Below are positions 8,215 through 15,791 of a stretch of 34,044 nt of DNA, piece by piece. Positions within the stretch are counted from its first letter, which is position 1; every line of letters starts with the position of its first letter. The notes under the pieces are model-generated. The model did not search any database and was not told the DNA's origin. It saw nothing but the letters and a program-made list of their open reading frames with translations. The position numbers were made by a program, and so were the translations under genes. The DNA is from an uncultured Anaerolineales bacterium (GTDB taxonomy: Bacteria; Chloroflexota; Anaerolineae; Anaerolineales; UBA4823): the NCBI GenBank assembly GCA_937928795.1, contig CALFWB010000124.1:1-34044 (forward strand), in the 5' to 3' direction.

Positions 8215-9035
8215 TCCCTGGCATTCGCATTGGCCCTTTGCTGATCCCCTATTACGGGATGATCTTGATGACGGGGGTAATCGCAGCCGCGTGGTTGACC
8301 TCCCGCCAAGTGAAAAAGCGCGGCCTGAATCCCGACTTGGTTTGGGATGGCTTGCTCTGGGTGTTGATCGGCGGCATTATCGGCGCGCGCTTGTGGCATA
8401 TCCTCACACCGCCGCCTTCGATGGTCGAACGCGGCATTACCACGGCGTATTACCTCACTCATCCCCTGGAAGCCATTGCCACTTGGAACGGGGGCTTGGG
8501 GATTCCCGGCGCCGTCATCGGCGGCGTTCTGGCCTTGTGGCTTTATGCGCGGCGGCAAAACCTAAATTTCCTTGAATGGGTGGATATGGTCGCGCCGGCT
8601 TTAGCCCTTGGACAAGCCATCGGCCGCTGGGGCAACTTTGTTAACCAAGAATTGTATGGCTTGCCAACCGATTTGCCGTGGAAAATTTATATTGCGCCGG
8701 AACACCGTCTGCCAACCTACAAGGACGTAGCCTATTATCACCCCTTGTTCCTCTACGAGTCGCTCTTCAATTTAGCGAACATGGCGCTCTTACTGTGGTT
8801 GGGAAGGCGCTATGCTGCGCACTTGAAACCCGGCGATCTGTTTTTGATCTATCTCGTCACCTATCCCTCGGCGCGCTTCCTGTTGGAGTTTTTGCGCCTC
8901 GACTCAGCTCGCCTCGGCAGCTTGAATGCCAATCAAACCTTCATGTTGGTCGTCTTGCTCAGCGCGGCAGCGATCTTCGCCATGCGTCACCGTGCGGATG
9001 AAGCGCAGCCTGTGGAACATCGCCCAGAAGAATGA
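8211..9035 (+). CDS. lgt: Prolipoprotein diacylglyceryl transferase
   Basis: This 274-aa polytopic membrane protein transfers diacylglycerol from phosphatidylglycerol to the lipobox cysteine of prolipoproteins. The Lgt signature GRWGNFVNQELYG is at about residues 138-150, with R139 matching the essential Arg of E. coli Lgt; HPLFLYES and the C-terminal Y-PSARFLLEFLR motif are also present. The ATG at 8211 follows AAGGAGGAGG and overlaps the previous stop; the open frame extends 29 codons upstream inside that gene and is rejected. One key difference is seen: the segment TWNGGLGIPGAVIGG carries Pro99 where E. coli has the functionally important His103. Pairing with a phospholipid synthase fits its need for phosphatidylglycerol. 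Confidence 0.92.
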   Translation: MIPGIRIGPLLIPYYGMILMTGVIAAAWLTSRQVKKRGLNPDLVWDGLLWVLIGGIIGARLWHILTPPPSMVERGITTAYYLTHPLEAIATWNGGLGIPGAVIGGVLALWLYARRQNLNFLEWVDMVAPALALGQAIGRWGNFVNQELYGLPTDLPWKIYIAPEHRLPTYKDVAYYHPLFLYESLFNLANMALLLWLGRRYAAHLKPGDLFLIYLVTYPSARFLLEFLRLDSARLGSLNANQTFMLVVLLSAAAIFAMRHRADEAQPVEHRPEE

Positions 9036-9086
9036 GGTGCCTTTTTCAACCAACGTTTTTGTAAGGTGGTTTGGACAAATTCCTTA

Positions 9087-9115
9087 TTGTCAAGGGGAAC
9101 ACTTCTGGATATGAT
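9087..9115 (+). promoter_or_regulatory. Strong promoter that predicts a leaderless ABC-ATPase mRNA
   Basis: TTGTCA (9087-9092) and TATGAT (9110-9115) are 17 bp apart, each matching consensus at 5 of 6 positions. The expected start is at about 9121-9122, on or next to the A of ATG at 9122. No Shine-Dalgarno is placed for that ATG: GGGG at 9117-9120 is only 1 nt away. Confidence 0.65.
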
Positions 9116-9121
9116 AGGGGT

Positions 9122-10051
9122 ATGATTGAAACTGAAAACCTAAGCAAAGCCTTCAATGATTTTTGGGCAGTGTCAGGCATCAACCTGCGAGTTGAGGCGG
9201 GTCAGGTGTTGGCTTTGCTGGGACCCAATGGGGCGGGGAAAACAACAACAGTGCGTCTCTTGACCACCATCTTGCGTCCAACGTATGGCAGAGCGTGGGT
9301 GGCAGGCTATGACGTGCTCAACCAGCCGGAAAAGGTGCGCTCTTCGGTTGGCGTGTTGACCGAAGGACATGGTTTATATCCGCGCATGTCGGCCGATGAG
9401 TACCTCGATTTTTTTGCCCGCGCTTATCGGCTCTCCGCTCATGAAAGGAAGCAGCGCATCGATGAATTACTGGCATTTTTCGGCTTAGCCGAAGCTCGCC
9501 GCAAGCAGGTGGGGCAGTTTTCTAAAGGAATGCGCCAAAAACTGGCTTTAGCGCGTGCCTTGCTCCATAAGCCGCCGGTGCTGTTATTGGATGAACCGAC
9601 CTCTGCGATGGACCCGGCCAGTGCCCGCTTGGTGCGCGATGCCATTTTGGAGTTGCGCTCAAACGAGCGCACTATCATCGTCTGTACCCATAACCTGAGC
9701 GAGGCGGAAGAAATTGCCGATCAGATCGCCATCATCAACCACGGTAAGATTATTTTGCAAGGCTCACCACAACAGTTGAAAGTAGCCTTGCAAGAGAAAG
9801 CCCGCTTTCGCGTCCGCTTTGCATCGGCGTTGAACGGGCATAGGCTTTCTTTGGTTAAGGGCGCTGAACTGTTGCAGCAGGGTGAGAACTGGCTGCTTTA
9901 TCAAACTGCTCAACCCGAAAGCGTTAATCCTTCCTTGATTCAAGCCTTAACTCAACAAGGTTTACCGATCCTAACGATCGAAGAGCAAGTTTGCAGTCTT
10001 GAAGAGGTATATCTGCATGCGATAGAGGGTGAGTTGAAAGATGGCCGTTGA
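9122..10051 (+). CDS. ABC transporter ATP-binding protein (ABC-2 export type)
   Basis: This 309-aa ATPase shows Walker A in GPNGAGKTTTVRLL (about residue 37), the ABC signature FSKGMRQKLALARAL, Walker B LLLDEPTSAMDP and the switch His in VCTHNLSEAEE. A C-terminal extension of about 90 residues follows the nucleotide-binding domain, as in DrrA/NatA-like exporters. The ATG at 9122 is selected from homology at IETENLSKAF and from the promoter at 9087-9115; the frame is open back to TTG 9071, which would place the promoter inside the gene. It overlaps the permease gene by 11 bp. The pair likely exports a drug, lipid, ion or polymer. Confidence 0.9.
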   Translation: MIETENLSKAFNDFWAVSGINLRVEAGQVLALLGPNGAGKTTTVRLLTTILRPTYGRAWVAGYDVLNQPEKVRSSVGVLTEGHGLYPRMSADEYLDFFARAYRLSAHERKQRIDELLAFFGLAEARRKQVGQFSKGMRQKLALARALLHKPPVLLLDEPTSAMDPASARLVRDAILELRSNERTIIVCTHNLSEAEEIADQIAIINHGKIILQGSPQQLKVALQEKARFRVRFASALNGHRLSLVKGAELLQQGENWLLYQTAQPESVNPSLIQALTQQGLPILTIEEQVCSLEEVYLHAIEGELKDGR

Positions 10052-11477
10052 ACGGTTGCAGAATTTTTTTGCAGGGGCTTTGTTAGTTACAGTGCGGGAG
10101 GTGCGAGAGCAATTTCGAGATTGGCGCATCATTTTCCCGATTGTCGTCCTGACCTTGTTCTTCCCGGTCTTGATGAACTATACGGCGAACCGCTTGGTTA
10201 ATTTCGTGCAACAATACGATGCTCCGATTATTGGGGAAAGGTTAATTCCTTTTCTGCTCATGGTGGTCGGTTTTTTCCCCATGTCGATCTCGTTGGTCAT
10301 TGCTCTTGAGAGCTTTGTGGGGGAGAAGGAACGTCTGACGATCGAACCGTTGCTTTGCACGCCGTTATCAGATACCCAGTTGTATTTTGGGAAGTTGCTT
10401 GCCTCGCTCACGCCACCGCTCTTGGCAAGTTATTTGGGCACCTTTGTCTATCTCATTGGGGTGACCTATAAGGTAGGCTGGCGCGCCGAACCGCTCTTTA
10501 TCGTCCAAATTTTTGTCTTGGCAACCATGCAAGCCTTGGTGATGGTCAGCGGTTCGGTGGTCATTTCCTCCCAAACCACTTCGGTACGGGCTGCCAATTT
10601 ATTAGCTTCTTTTATCATCATCCCAATGGCGCTGCTGTTGCAGGCCATAAGCGCCCTGATGTTTTGGGGACGCTACAGCGCGCTGTGGTGGGTGGCGTTG
10701 GGCTTGCTGATTATCGCCGGATTGCTGATTCGGTCGGGGTTAGCTCAGTTTCGGCGTGAGGAACTGCTTGAGCGGGAAATGGATACCCTGAACCTGCACT
10801 GGATCGGACGGACGTTCTGGCGCTTTTTCAAAGGTGAAGCGCGTTCCCTCCGGGGATGGTGGCGTTCCGAAGTGCTGCGCAGCGGTCGAAAGGCGCTGCT
10901 GCCCAGCGGCTTGACGGTTTTGGTGCTGTTGCTGGGGGGATACGTTGGCGCCTCCCAAGCCAAGGTCTTCGTCTTGCCCTCCGAGTATATCCAAGAGTAT
11001 TGGAACAGCGGTGAAGTCATTAGCCGCTTGGGGCAGTTACAATTATTGCCTAGTTACAGCGTTGGACTGGTTTGGTTTCAGAATTTGCGGGCGATTTTCC
11101 TTGCCTCTTTGGGCGGTTTTTTCTCTTTTGGCGTTTTTGGGATGTTGGTCTTATTGTTGCCGTTTGCCCTGATCGGCTATTTCATGGCAAGCCTCGTCCA
11201 AGTGGGGATTTCTCCCTGGGTCTTCTTGGGGGCGTTTATCTTACCTCATGCGATCCTCGAAGTGCCAGCCATCTTGATCGCCGGAGGTGCTATCCTACGC
11301 ATGGGGGCTTCATTTGCAACACCAGCGCGCGGGCAGACGGTAGGCGAGGCTTGGCTAAGGGCTTTAGCCGATTGGGCCAGGGTGATGATTGGATTGGTGA
11401 TGCCGCTTTTATTAGGAGCGGCGCTGGTCGAGATGTTGATTACCCCTCGTTTGGCATTTTGGCTGATGAGTCGGTAA
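10041..11477 (+). CDS. ABC-2 type permease (NatB-like)
   Basis: This 478-aa membrane protein starts with an amphipathic N-terminus (VREVREQFRDWRIIFP) and a first helix. After the first loop comes a block of helices with the ALESFVGEKERLTIEPLLCTPLSDTQLYFGK motif region typical of ABC-2/NatB permeases. It is followed by a charged central loop (about 235-285) and a second helix block (about 345-470), giving about 9-10 helices in all. The last part (FILPHAILEVPAILIAGGAI) resembles stage II sporulation M-like (SpoIIM/DUF95) helices, so the protein may be a fusion of an ABC-2 permease and such a membrane domain. It partners with the overlapping ATPase. The exported substrate is unknown. Confidence 0.8.
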   Translation: MAVERLQNFFAGALLVTVREVREQFRDWRIIFPIVVLTLFFPVLMNYTANRLVNFVQQYDAPIIGERLIPFLLMVVGFFPMSISLVIALESFVGEKERLTIEPLLCTPLSDTQLYFGKLLASLTPPLLASYLGTFVYLIGVTYKVGWRAEPLFIVQIFVLATMQALVMVSGSVVISSQTTSVRAANLLASFIIIPMALLLQAISALMFWGRYSALWWVALGLLIIAGLLIRSGLAQFRREELLEREMDTLNLHWIGRTFWRFFKGEARSLRGWWRSEVLRSGRKALLPSGLTVLVLLLGGYVGASQAKVFVLPSEYIQEYWNSGEVISRLGQLQLLPSYSVGLVWFQNLRAIFLASLGGFFSFGVFGMLVLLLPFALIGYFMASLVQVGISPWVFLGAFILPHAILEVPAILIAGGAILRMGASFATPARGQTVGEAWLRALADWARVMIGLVMPLLLGAALVEMLITPRLAFWLMSR

Positions 11478-11497
11478 TTTGAGGATAAGGAGTACGT

Positions 11498-12265
11498 ATG
11501 CAGAATCACCTTGCCGAGTTGGTCGTTCTAGGCTCTGCCAGTGCTGTGCCGACCATCGATCATGAAAATACCCATTTGTTGGTTAGGGGAAGGGATGAAA
11601 GCATCCTGATCGATTGCCCCAACAACCCGCTGGTGCCGTTGCAAAAGCAAGGCTTTGATCCCTTGAAAATAACACATCTGATCTTAACCCACTTCCATGC
11701 CGACCATGTGTCCGGGGTTCCACCTTTCCTGATGAGTTCCTGGCTGGTGGGAAGAAAGCACCCCTTGCATATTTACGGCTTGGAAGATACCCTTTGGCGA
11801 TTCGAAAAAATGATGGAATTGTTCCAGTGGGAGAGTTGGAATGGCATCTATCCTATTGAAATCCATCGCCTACCGCCACAGCCGATGACGTTGGTCTTGC
11901 AAAGCGAACAGTTTGAGGTTTACAGTTCCCCGGTCCGTCACTTGATTCCAAATATCGGCTTGCGCATCTGCAATCGCTGGACTGGTGAGTGTATTGCTTA
12001 TTCCTGCGATACTGAACCGTGTGAGGAAGTGGTAGAACTAGCGCAGGGAGTCAAAGCCCTGATCCATGAAGCGGTTGGCGAATATCGCGGCCATGCCAGT
12101 CCGCAACAGGCTGGCGAGGTTGCCCAGCGCGCTAGGGCGCAGGCTTTATATTTAATTCACTATCCTTCTGAAGATGGGCGTATTCGGGAGTGGGAAGCGC
12201 TTGCTCGCTTGACCTTTGAGGGGATGGTAGGCTTAGCCCAAGACGGCTTGAAAATCTCCTTCTAA
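11498..12265 (+). CDS. Metallo-beta-lactamase-fold hydrolase, RNase Z-like
   Basis: This 255-aa protein has the metal motif THFHADH (H65, H67, D69, H70). Further ligands include His in VRHLIPN, Asp in SCDTEPCEE, and a terminal HYP. The segment HEAVGEYRGHASPQQAGEVAQRA is like the HS/TA...A helix segment of RNase Z/ElaC and arylsulfatase-like members. It should be a soluble phosphodiesterase or related hydrolase; true tRNA 3'-processing is not established because the long exosite arm is absent. The ATG at 11498 follows AAGGAG. It lies 20 bp after the permease, so it is likely in the same operon, and it converges on the HNH gene with only 5 bp between the stop codons. Confidence 0.82.
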   Translation: MQNHLAELVVLGSASAVPTIDHENTHLLVRGRDESILIDCPNNPLVPLQKQGFDPLKITHLILTHFHADHVSGVPPFLMSSWLVGRKHPLHIYGLEDTLWRFEKMMELFQWESWNGIYPIEIHRLPPQPMTLVLQSEQFEVYSSPVRHLIPNIGLRICNRWTGECIAYSCDTEPCEEVVELAQGVKALIHEAVGEYRGHASPQQAGEVAQRARAQALYLIHYPSEDGRIREWEALARLTFEGMVGLAQDGLKISF

Positions 12266-12270
12266 CTAAA

Positions 12271-12774
12271 TTACCACCCTTCCATGAAGGGTAGCCACTC
12301 TTCGTTGTTTGCCAGATGGCGGGCAAACAGATAGGCTGCATTTGCTGGCGGCGCCTTAGGCGGGCGCAACAGGCGCATGTTCACTTGTTCAGGGGTGTGG
12401 CTTCCCTTGCGATGGTTGCAAGCCGGGCAGGCAGCAACCAGGTTTTCCCACACGTATTGTCCGCCAAAGCGGCGCGGGATGACGTGATCAACGGTTAGGT
12501 AAGGAGTGCGCTGACCGCAATATTGACAGGTGTAATCATCGCGGCGCAGGATTTCTTTTTTGGTCAAGCGCACTGTCGGGCGGGGACGTTTGACCATTTG
12601 CTCTAGGCGAATAATCGAGGGACGCGGGTAGCTGCGCGCCACTGTATGGATTTCCCCACGGCCATTCATGACCAAACTTGCTTTGCCGCTCAACACCAAT
12701 GTAATAGCTCGCCGAGTCGTGCAGACGTTGATCGGCTCAAAGTTGGCATTGAGAACAAGAACCGGCTCGTGCAT
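12271..12774 (-). CDS. HNH endonuclease family protein
   Basis: This 167-aa protein has a zinc-supported HNH core: C83-x2-C86 (CQYC), DH97 in LTVDHVIPRRFGG, N111 in ENLV, C116-x2-C119 and N120-H121 in ACPACNHRKG. The N-terminal 60 residues (VLNANFEPINVCTTRRAI and on) are the conserved leader of the small HNH family common in Chloroflexota and Actinobacteria, whose role is unknown but often guessed to be DNA repair or cleavage. ATG at 12774 follows ACAGGAG on the minus strand. A small perfect hairpin (ACCCTTC/GAAGGGT, 12276-12292) lies over its last codons, just past the MBL gene stop. Confidence 0.85.
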   Translation of the reverse strand: MHEPVLVLNANFEPINVCTTRRAITLVLSGKASLVMNGRGEIHTVARSYPRPSIIRLEQMVKRPRPTVRLTKKEILRRDDYTCQYCGQRTPYLTVDHVIPRRFGGQYVWENLVAACPACNHRKGSHTPEQVNMRLLRPPKAPPANAAYLFARHLANNEEWLPFMEGW

Positions 12775-12797
12775 TGCTTGCTCCTGTCATTTTTGGA

Positions 12798-12806
12798 ATT
12801 ATAGCA
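12798..12806 (-). promoter_or_regulatory. Extended -10 promoter of the HNH gene
   Basis: On the minus strand TGC TATAAT is read at 12806-12798, a perfect -10 with the TGn extension. No good -35 is seen 17 bp upstream, consistent with an extended -10 promoter. The start would be about 15-20 nt before the ATG. Confidence 0.55.
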
Positions 12807-12899
12807 CAATCAACCGTAAAAATCGGATTAGAGTGGGGTTTGTTAAGAATCCCTAGCATTGTAAAGCCTTCTGCTTCTAACCTGTATTCCATCCCATGT

Positions 12900-12953
12900 T
12901 ACTGCTCTCAGCCGAGAGCAGTATCGCCTCTCTAAAATAAGGAGCGTTCTCCT
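12900..12953. other. Two adjacent perfect hairpins in a non-coding spacer
   Basis: TACTGCTCTC (12900-12909), loop AGCC, and GAGAGCAGTA (12914-12923) form a perfect 10-bp stem. AGGAG (12940-12944), loop CGTT, and CTCCT (12949-12953) form a second stem 16 nt on. Neither is followed by a T-tract on either strand, so they are not classical terminators. They could be a structured RNA, a repeat or a protein-binding site. Confidence 0.45.
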
Positions 12954-13019
12954 GAATCATACAAAAGGATGGGTGTAATTTGTCCCTTTCGTGCGGCTTT
13001 GGTGTGCTTGAACGACTCC

Positions 13020-13205
13020 CTTACCCCGTTGGCAGGCTCAGAGCAACGCCCCGGCCCCTCTTCTAGCGGGCAAGGGGGGTAGCCCTCGCCCCTTCGACAG
13101 GCTCAGGGCAACGCCCCGGCCCTTCTCCCTAAGGGAGAAGGGATGGGGATGAGGGAAAAAACGCGGGTTGAGTAGCAAGCGCAGCGAGTGTATCGAAACC
13201 CGTCT
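13020..13205. repeat. Cluster of interspersed repeat modules
   Basis: A module GGCTCAGRGCAACGCCCCGGCCC occurs twice, starting near 13036 and 13100. A perfect 11-bp palindrome CCCTTCTCCCT-A-AGGGAGAAGGG is at 13120-13142. At about 13166-13202 lies GGTTGAGTAGCAAGCGCAGCGAG followed by TGTATCGAAACCCG, a widespread bacterial repeat type, with a shared core at 7397-7407. Minus-strand open frames here (13038-13370) are compositional artefacts of these repeats. No gene is supported between 12807 and 13604. Confidence 0.6.
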
Positions 13206-13355
13206 CTGGCTTCTCTCCCAGCGGGCGGGGAGTGGGGGATAAGGCAAGCTTCCCACGGTTTGCCCTATAAGCCTAGCTTGCCGTTCCAAAAAGAACACAA
13301 CATCAACCTGAGTTCGCCATAAGCCTTTTGAGCCGTGCCGAGGCACAAAACCTGT

Positions 13356-13420
13356 GGCGCAAATCTCCAATTTGCGTGGCTAGGTGACTATCATCTTGCA
13401 GGTTACAGTCATCTAGCCGC
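13356..13420. repeat. Tandem hairpin element
   Basis: CGCAAAT (13358-13364) and ATTTGCG (13370-13376) form a 7-bp stem. Directly after it, GCTAGGTGACT (13379-13389) and AGTCATCTAGC (13407-13417) form an 11-bp stem with one wobble pair and a 17-nt loop. Such paired stems resemble small non-autonomous repeat elements. Confidence 0.5.
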
Positions 13421-13545
13421 GCCGCTCCAATACGCTCTGGCTTGCTTTTCATGACCGATCCCTTTTTTCTAATCTTACCTTGGTTCCGCAAAATAATGAA
13501 CCACACCCAATCACAAGGCAAGAAAGAAATGCGACCTTAAAAAAA

Positions 13546-13567
13546 CTAATTCTTATGATAGAATTAG
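13546..13567 (+). promoter_or_regulatory. Inverted repeat framing a -10 box before the corrinoid protein gene
   Basis: CTAATTC (13546-13552) and GAATTAG (13561-13567) are a perfect 7-bp inverted repeat whose 8-bp spacer holds TATGAT (13554-13559), a 5-of-6 match to the -10 box. The -35 17 bp upstream is weak (GCGACC, 13531-13536). The geometry suggests an operator sitting on the promoter, possibly with a positive regulator. The start would be near 13566, 39 nt before the ATG. Confidence 0.5.
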
Positions 13568-13604
13568 ACCAATCTCTGAGCCATCCCATGCAAGGAAGTT
13601 AAGA

Positions 13605-14258
13605 ATGGCAAATTTTCTTGAGCGAATCTGCCAAGCCGTCGTTGAAGGGGATGATGTTTCGGTTGTCGAATATGTCCAAGAAGCCTTACAAGCGGGGGAA
13701 AGTCCGCTGCGCATTTTGAACGAGGGCTTAATGCCCGGCGCAGACATTGTCGGAAAACGGTTTGAGGAAGGGGAATATTTCCTGCCCGACTTGATGCTAG
13801 CCGGGCGGGCATTGAAAGCGGCTATGGAAATTCTCAAGCCGTTGCTTGCTGCGGCTGCTGCGGCGGATGCGACCCTCAAAAAAGCAAAGATCGTCATCGC
13901 CACCGTGCAGACCGATATTCACGACATCGGCAAAAATATCGTTGCCTCGATGTTAGCAGCCGCTGGTTACGATGTTATCGATTTAGGGGTGGATGTGCCG
14001 CTCAATTCCATTATTGACAAAGCAGAAGAGACCAAGGCGGAGATCATTGCCCTCTCGGCCCTGTTGACTACCTCGATGCCTTACATGAAGGACCTAATCG
14101 ATCTGCTTCAGGCACGCGGTTTACGCCAAAAATATCGCGTAATGGTTGGAGGTGCTTCGGTGACACCCGAATGGGCAGAGAGCATCGGCGCAGATGGCAC
14201 CGGACGGGATGCAGTAGAAGCGGTTCGATTAGCGCGCCGCCTCCTCGGCGAGGCATAG
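13605..14258 (+). CDS. Corrinoid (B12-binding) methyltransferase carrier protein
   Basis: This 217-aa protein has the standard two-part structure of MtmC/MtbC/MttC-type carriers: a helical cap domain at residues 1-90 and a Rossmann-like cobalamin domain at about 93-217. The lower-ligand signature D104-x-H106-x2-G109 (TDIHDIGKNI) is intact, as are the S151-A-L stretch and VGGASV at 181-186. It shuttles a methyl group on its corrinoid cobalt between a substrate methyltransferase and an acceptor. ATG at 13605 follows AAGGAAG. It is 9 bp upstream of the MtmB-like gene, so they should act as a pair. No RamA-type activase or MtbA/MtaA-type acceptor enzyme is nearby. Confidence 0.92.
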   Translation: MANFLERICQAVVEGDDVSVVEYVQEALQAGESPLRILNEGLMPGADIVGKRFEEGEYFLPDLMLAGRALKAAMEILKPLLAAAAAADATLKKAKIVIATVQTDIHDIGKNIVASMLAAAGYDVIDLGVDVPLNSIIDKAEETKAEIIALSALLTTSMPYMKDLIDLLQARGLRQKYRVMVGGASVTPEWAESIGADGTGRDAVEAVRLARRLLGEA

Positions 14259-14267
14259 GAGGCAACC

Positions 14268-15638
14268 ATGCGCGATTATTTAGAACTCCTTGATCGAGCT
14301 TATACAGGAGAATACATCTCGGAAGAGAATTGGGATCTTGAGAAGGTTGCCGCAACTGCGCGACGCTTGGTCAAAAAATATCGTTTGGAGTGGGATCGCA
14401 ATCAGGTAATTCCAACCGATGAAGGACTGATTGATGCTGTCTTTCAAGCTGGGTTGGAGATGGCAATCGAGTTGGGCGTCTATTGCCGCTCTACGGAACG
14501 GATCATTCATCTCTCTCTACAGGAAATCGAAGAAGGGCTTCGCACCATGCCCCAATCGCTGGTTATGGGAGAAGGCAAAGATGCTCGCACTTTGTATGCG
14601 CGACGGATCGGCGACGAACGGCCGCCGCTCTTTTTCGGAGGTAGCCCCGGTTCGCCCATCCCAGAAGAGTATTTTTTGGAAAATGTCCTCTCTTATGCAC
14701 AGGAGCCATTGATCGATCTGCTGACCTGCGGCACCTTGACCGAGATCGGCGGGCGGGCGGTTCGCACCGGTCAGCCTTTAGAGATCGTCGCTACCCGCAG
14801 AGAATTGCAATATCTGCGTACTGCGCTCAGCCGAGTCGGCCGGCCTGGTATGGGGATGTTAGCTGCTCAATCGAGTGTTTCCGAACTCGGCGACCTTGCC
14901 GTGGCGCATCCCGACCTGTTGCGCCGCTGCGATTCTCATCTTGTGCCCCTGCTCAACGAATTGAAACTGGATTTTCGCAATATGGCGCGCGCTGTTAATT
15001 CATGGGAATACGGGATGATCAATGCCTCGCTGCCGTGTGTCATTGTCGGCGGCTTGGGAGGCGGGCCACCTGGCTCGGCGGTAATCAATGTGGCTTCGTT
15101 TATTGTTTCTAACCTTGTCTGCCTTGCCGATTATCACATTCTCCATCCGATTCATATCCGCCATGTGGCAACGTCCACGCGGGAAGTGCTCTGGGTGATC
15201 AGCGCGGTTGGGCAAGCCTTTGCCCGCAATGCGCCGGCAATCATCGTGGCTGATATTTACCCCAAATCGGGGGCAGGGACCATTGAATTGCTCTATGAAA
15301 CTGCAGCCAATGCGATAGTTAATTCGGTATCGGCTTGCCATATAGAAGGCTGTGGTTCGGCAGATGGGAAATTGCCACATTGCTCTGGTTTGGAAGCGCG
15401 CTGGATGGCGGAAGTAGCCCTGGCATCTTGGCGGCGGAAAATAACCCTCGAAGAAGCCAATACCTGGGTGTTACGTTTGTTAGATAAGTACGAAAAAGTT
15501 TTTACCCAGGAAGGAGGCAACCCCGGTAAGCCCTTCGATCAGGTTTACGATCTGAAGTCCTTGCGCCCCACCGTCGAGTGGCAGGCACTTTATGATCAGG
15601 TCAAAACGGAATTGAAAGCGGAGGGTTTAATTGATTAG
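14268..15638 (+). CDS. MtmB-family corrinoid methyltransferase lacking pyrrolysine
   Basis: This 456-aa protein matches monomethylamine methyltransferase MtmB (458 aa in Methanosarcina) along its length as I recall that sequence. Shared blocks are NWDLEKV, the IPTDEGLIDAVFQAG stretch, GGSPGSPIPEEYF, GRPGMG, DSHLVPLLNELK, HIHIR-like HPIHIRHVATSTRE, GLEARWMAEVA and YDLKSLRPT. In archaeal MtmB pyrrolysine 202 follows RPGMGV; here the aligned codon is TTA (Leu198, 14859-14861). From memory, the Pyl-contacting residues E229 and E259 align with Leu and Ala. It is therefore probably a non-pyrrolysine member with a different methylated substrate. ATG at 14268 follows GGAGG. It is cotranscribed with the corrinoid carrier and followed by a YkoEDC-type importer. 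Confidence 0.85.
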   Translation: MRDYLELLDRAYTGEYISEENWDLEKVAATARRLVKKYRLEWDRNQVIPTDEGLIDAVFQAGLEMAIELGVYCRSTERIIHLSLQEIEEGLRTMPQSLVMGEGKDARTLYARRIGDERPPLFFGGSPGSPIPEEYFLENVLSYAQEPLIDLLTCGTLTEIGGRAVRTGQPLEIVATRRELQYLRTALSRVGRPGMGMLAAQSSVSELGDLAVAHPDLLRRCDSHLVPLLNELKLDFRNMARAVNSWEYGMINASLPCVIVGGLGGGPPGSAVINVASFIVSNLVCLADYHILHPIHIRHVATSTREVLWVISAVGQAFARNAPAIIVADIYPKSGAGTIELLYETAANAIVNSVSACHIEGCGSADGKLPHCSGLEARWMAEVALASWRRKITLEEANTWVLRLLDKYEKVFTQEGGNPGKPFDQVYDLKSLRPTVEWQALYDQVKTELKAEGLID

Positions 15639-15649
15639 GGTTGCTTCTT

Positions 15650-15690
15650 TTCATCTCTGCTCCTCTCTCAGAGGACGAGGAGAGCAGGGC
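15650..15690. repeat. Imperfect palindrome after the methyltransferase gene
   Basis: CTGCTCCTCTC and GAGGAGAGCAG pair with a two-base mismatch around 15656-15688. There is no T-tract, so it is at best a weak terminator; it may be a decayed member of the CTCCC-type repeat family. The rest of 15639-15760 shows no gene and no TPP-riboswitch motif. Confidence 0.35.
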
Positions 15691-15762
15691 AATACTGAAT
15701 GAGAATAGAGGATCGTTTATAAAAAAGTGTGTATGATCATGAAGGTTTCTAATGTATATCCG

Positions 15763-15791
15763 TTGACGAGAGGCGTCAACAAAAATATATT
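15763..15791 (+). promoter_or_regulatory. Promoter of the ECF transporter operon with overlapping inverted repeat
   Basis: TTGACG (15763-15768) and TATATT (15786-15791) are exactly 17 bp apart, each 5 of 6 to consensus. The -35 lies within a perfect inverted repeat GTTGACG (15762-15768), loop AGAGG, CGTCAAC (15774-15780), a good operator candidate. The predicted start, about 15797-15798, falls on the Shine-Dalgarno AAGGAGG (15797-15803), so the leader would be only about 13 nt. Confidence 0.6.

Noticed and set aside
13038..13521. Two open frames on the minus strand
   Set aside because: They run through the repeat modules, have Pro/Arg/Leu-rich low-complexity translations and no recognisable ribosome binding site.
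14860..14862. TAG triplet at the pyrrolysine region of the MtmB-like gene
   Set aside because: It is in the +1 frame (ATG TTA GCT); the in-frame codon is TTA, Leu. It does not indicate an amber-encoded pyrrolysine.
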